DNA from: Neopestalotiopsis rosae
Taxonomy: Eukaryota; Ascomycota; Sordariomycetes; Amphisphaeriales; Sporocadaceae
Assembly: GCA_023078685.1 (NCBI GenBank)
Contig: JALGAS010000007.1
Location: 744,001 to 808,000, forward strand
Direction of reading: 5' to 3'
DNA length: 64,000 nt
Shown: positions 61,456 to 64,000 of the stretch, one piece after another
How the letters are laid out: each line of letters opens with the position of its first letter
Position numbering within the stretch: position 1 is the first letter of the stretch
Made by a program: the position numbers and the translations under genes
The notes under the pieces: generated by a model
The model's database searches: none
What the model was told of the DNA's origin: nothing
The model's input: only the letters and a program-made list of their open reading frames with translations

Positions 61456-63050
61456 ATGGCAGTCCCCAGCCCGAGCGCCACTTTCACCTCTGGGCTTGAG
61501 TTTAGCGGAAGATCGTATAGTGATCGATCGACGCTGTTTGCAAGCAATGCCAGGCGCGCACGGTCTATCATTGAAGAGAAGTTGCCAGTGAGTGAGATTT
61601 ACGGGCAGGGTGATGGAACACCACTTCAAGTTCGGCCAGTTCAAATCGAAAAAGGAAATGACTGATTTGCGATTGCCAGGCGCTGCAAGAGCTTGATGCG
61701 CTCATACAACTCACCTTTGGCGATGCCACACAATCGGAAGCTCCCATATTCATTGACACGAGATTCAACGAGGCCAAGATCCTAGACGCCAATCCGGGCT
61801 CAGAGGAACCAGCGGTCAAGGTGACGATCAAGCCAGAGTTCATCATTCAGTTCTCCGAAGGAGCACTAGACCCGCGCCTGGGCATGTTCAAGGAAGCCAT
61901 CTTCCATGAGCCGTCCATGCCGAAGGGCGATATTCCAAAGGCAGTACGATTTGCCGATCTGTTGACGCCGAATCCTCCCATCGAGCTGGAGGATATTGGT
62001 CCTTTTGATGCCGAGGAGCTCCCAAAGCCTACGGAAGATATTTCGCAACTGAGATCAGATATCAAGAAATATGGCTACGGGTAGGCTTCGAGATGATACT
62101 TGAACTACTGGTTGCTGATTTAAGCTGCAGTCTGATGAAAAATGCCTTATCCAAGGAAGAGGTTCGGATTATCAAGCAAGCCGTTCAAGAGCAAGCTGCT
62201 GGTGAGCGAGAAGCCGGCGTGGCCACCTTCGACGGAGGCCCAGACGCCCCTAATCAGAGAATCTGGTAAGCCGAGCCTCAGGGCAGTCGACGAGATCATG
62301 TGAGTTTCTTATTGACTCATGACCAGGAACATTATCAACAAGGGCGACGAGTTCATCGACCTGCTAAACCATCCTCTGATTGACGAGGTTATTCCGTGGT
62401 ATCTTGGCGACCACCCCATCATCTACTCGTACACGGCCAACATTGCGCGGCCGGGCAACGTCCCCATGCAGCTGCATACGGATCAGCTTGCCATTACGCC
62501 GCCGACTCGGGACATGGCGTATGGCATGAATATTATGTTCTACCTGGAAGATATCACCGACGAGAACGGCGCCACACGAGTGTATCCGGGTTCTCATCTG
62601 GGCAATGTGGCACCCAACAATATCTTCACAGTGGTAAGTGTCTTTCAACCAATCTCTCGTTTCCGTCAAGAAGACCAAAGACTCATATGATCTGACTATA
62701 ATTAGGAGGGCTCTCACCCCGCCGAAGGCCCAGCAGGCACCGCCCTCGTATTCGAGAGCCGCCTCTGGCACGCCACGGGCGCCAACCGCCAGAGCAGCGG
62801 GGAGCGACCGGTGATCCTGCTCTTCTTCATGCGGTCCTTTGTGCGGCCGCAGGAGAACGCGTATCTGACGCTGCGCAAGGACGTGGAAGCAAAGCTGCCC
62901 GATCGGCAAAAGGCCTTTTTAGGATTCCGTACCGCGCCCGGTATTGGCGGGCTTGAGGGAAACACGCTCGAGGGGTTCTATGTCAGTCGGAGAGAGGACG
63001 CCGTTGGCAGGCTTCGAAAGCCTCATCAGCCCCAAGAGGCGCAAAAGTAG
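61456..63050 (+). CDS. SCP2-like domain fused to phytanoyl-CoA dioxygenase-like (PhyH) domain
   Basis: Five exons, 61456-61587, 61680-62080, 62131-62265, 62327-62633 and 62706-63050, give 439 residues; introns are 92, 50, 61 and 72 nt, all GT-AG. Residues about 20-125 resemble an SCP2 sterol/lipid-binding fold (VKVTIKPEFIIQFSEGALDP and PKGDIPKAVRFADLL). Residues about 170-400 form a PhyH-type Fe(II)/2-oxoglutarate dioxygenase: HTD (H273, D275) and the distal His (H347 in SRLWHATG) would bind iron, and R353 or R359 (NRQSSGERP) would bind 2-oxoglutarate. The product should hydroxylate a lipid or other hydrophobic small molecule, with the SCP2 part perhaps presenting it; the substrate is unknown. 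Neighbours give no pathway hint and no peroxisomal targeting tripeptide is seen (C-terminus EAQK). Confidence 0.85.
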
Positions 63051-63442
63051 ACTGCCTGTTTCTGTCTTGCGATTCCAAATATGGATTGACTACGTCCCAC
63101 GGACTTACAGTCTTGTCGACTTTTGCTTCGACTTGAAGGGAGAGACGGCGACAGCGCCTACTACGAGAACGGGCAAGAACAACAAAGAATCATATGTGGA
63201 TTTCTGTTATTGGTTCAATGTGATGATATAAAGCTTAAGATGTACGAAGAAGTCAAACAGAAACAATAGAGACATGGAGATTAGGTGGATTAAATCACAA
63301 TTCACAGCAGGACAGTCAAGCTCCGTGACGCGTTGCAAGGTGTAGAATGGTGATGATGATCAGTACTTGAAAGCTCTCCTCGAAAGGCGCCTGAGTATAG
63401 CGGAATGGCTTTGAAACGGATATGCGATTGGAGTATCTGGGC

Positions 63443-63461
63443 ACTCTCTCTCTCTCTCTCA

Positions 63462-63515
<54 letters not shown>

Positions 63516-63556
63516 CTCTCTCTCTCTCTCTCCTCCTCTCTCTCTCACTCCTCTCT
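63443..63556 (+). repeat. CT dinucleotide microsatellite
   Basis: About 115 bp of nearly pure CT repeats with a few interruptions (ACTCCT, TTCTCT, CTCCTC). Located in the convergent intergenic region. Confidence 0.93.
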
Positions 63557-63655
63557 CGGGGGCTCGGAATCGGAGCAGACCATCCCCGGACTGGCTAAAG
63601 AAGGAGCCCCTCGGGCCAATGGCGCTTCTTCCCATCAATCTGCCCCTCCTTCCCC

Positions 63656-63674
63656 TTTTTTTTTTTTTTTTTTT
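63656..63674 (+). repeat. poly-T tract (19 T)
   Basis: Uninterrupted run of 19 T, 29 bp before the stop codon of the minus-strand gene at the right edge. Confidence 0.93.
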
Positions 63675-63703
63675 CTTTTACAGTCTGTCGGGCGACCCTG
63701 GAG

Positions 63704-64000
63704 TCAAGCCATGACAGACTGCAGGGCCCGGGGTACGAGATCTTTGAATGCGTCCTCCACCTCGTCAATCGGTGGTAGGTTAGTATTGATCCCATTAGGT
63801 CGGGACGGTGGCGCTGTGGCCACAGCTGGCTCGACATCAATAAGCGAAGAGCCTGAGTCTGTCAGCAAATTATCTCTGTGATACTCTTTGTGGTATGACA
63901 TACCTGATGATTGGCTGATGAAAGCCTCGGTGGAGCTTCGCTTCTTGGACACCCAATTTGATGGCCCCGGAGTCGGCGACGTGCAGTCGACGAACTCGAT
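63704..64000 (-). CDS. 3' end of an unidentified gene (partial)
   Basis: Minus-strand gene entering from the right edge. The last two exons are visible: 64000-63904 (cut by the window) and 63852-63704, joined by a 51-nt intron with GTATGT/CAG ends. The frame is continuous and gives 82 C-terminal residues, beginning IEFVDCTSPTPGPSNWVSKK and ending DAFKDLVPRALQSVMA-like (the actual final stretch is EDAFKDLVPRALQSVMA). The first visible part is Ser/Thr/Pro-rich, the last part helical. Too little is present to name the family. An ATG-led frame at 63952 runs through the intron and is not preferred. Confidence 0.6.
   Translation of the reverse strand: MEFVDCTSPTPGPSNWVSKKRSSTEAFISQSSGMSYHKEYHRDNLLTDSGSSLIDVEPAVATAPPSRPNGINTNLPPIDEVEDAFKDLVPRALQSVMA

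Larger units (their letters stand above)
63051..63703. other. short convergent intergenic region with simple repeats
   Basis: Between the stop of the PhyH gene and the stop of the right-edge gene. It contains a long CT microsatellite and a T19 tract, listed separately. No gene recognised; the plus-strand frame at 63405-63881 exists only because of the CT repeat. Confidence 0.7.

Noticed and set aside
63405..63881. 158-codon plus-strand frame with Leu/Ser repeats
   Set aside because: Produced by the CT microsatellite and overlapping the minus-strand terminal exon.

Overview
The window looks like chromosomal DNA of a filamentous ascomycete, most likely a Sordariomycete (perhaps Hypocreales). 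The genes are interrupted by short introns (about 50-120 nt) with GTRAGT-type donors, CTAAC/CTGAC-like branch sites and YAG acceptors. Several products belong to families typical of Pezizomycotina (Uds1/Usp1-like protein, DUF6604 protein, FHA protein with a C-terminal hydrophobic anchor, a very large disordered protein). Species identity is an inference. No bacterial-type operons, CRISPR arrays, rRNA genes or convincing tRNA genes were seen.

Layout. Positions 1-10170 are gene-poor, with long homopolymers (T46, A45), a perfect 41-bp tandem duplication and a 4 x 14-bp array. Then follow a septation-related Uds1-domain protein (10171-12593, +), a RING-ankyrin protein (16900-17709, -), a small three-exon protein of unknown function (21351-22107, -), the proteasome alpha1 subunit Scl1/PSMA6 (24880-26064, -) divergent from a nucleolar-type WKF-domain protein (26989-28263, +), and a claudin-like four-helix membrane protein (28978-29911, -). 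After a 3.6-kb gap come a KpsF/GutQ/KdsD-like SIS-domain sugar-phosphate isomerase (33492-34721, +), a seven-helix membrane protein (37312-38848, +), tail to tail with a DUF6604 protein (38951-42021, -), and an FHA protein (43052-45659, -). The right part holds an IFRD-family protein (48525-49907, +), a 1774-residue disordered protein (54665-60101, +), an SCP2-like/PhyH dioxygenase fusion (61456-63050, +) and the 3' end of a gene entering from the right edge (63704-64000, -).

The genes are mostly housekeeping or cell-organisation genes with no evident shared pathway. I see no biosynthetic gene cluster, no intact transposon and no clearly new multi-gene system. The most unusual signal is an in-frame acidic six-residue repeat tail, open for 54 codons, directly behind a single TAG stop of the claudin-like protein gene (28813-28980). 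Other points of interest are a GC-AG intron in the FHA gene, a 23-nt internal microexon, a 7-nt first coding exon, a bacterial-type arabinose-5-phosphate isomerase relative in a fungus, and an SCP2-PhyH domain fusion. Exon structures were worked out by hand from splice motifs and frame continuity, without transcript evidence.
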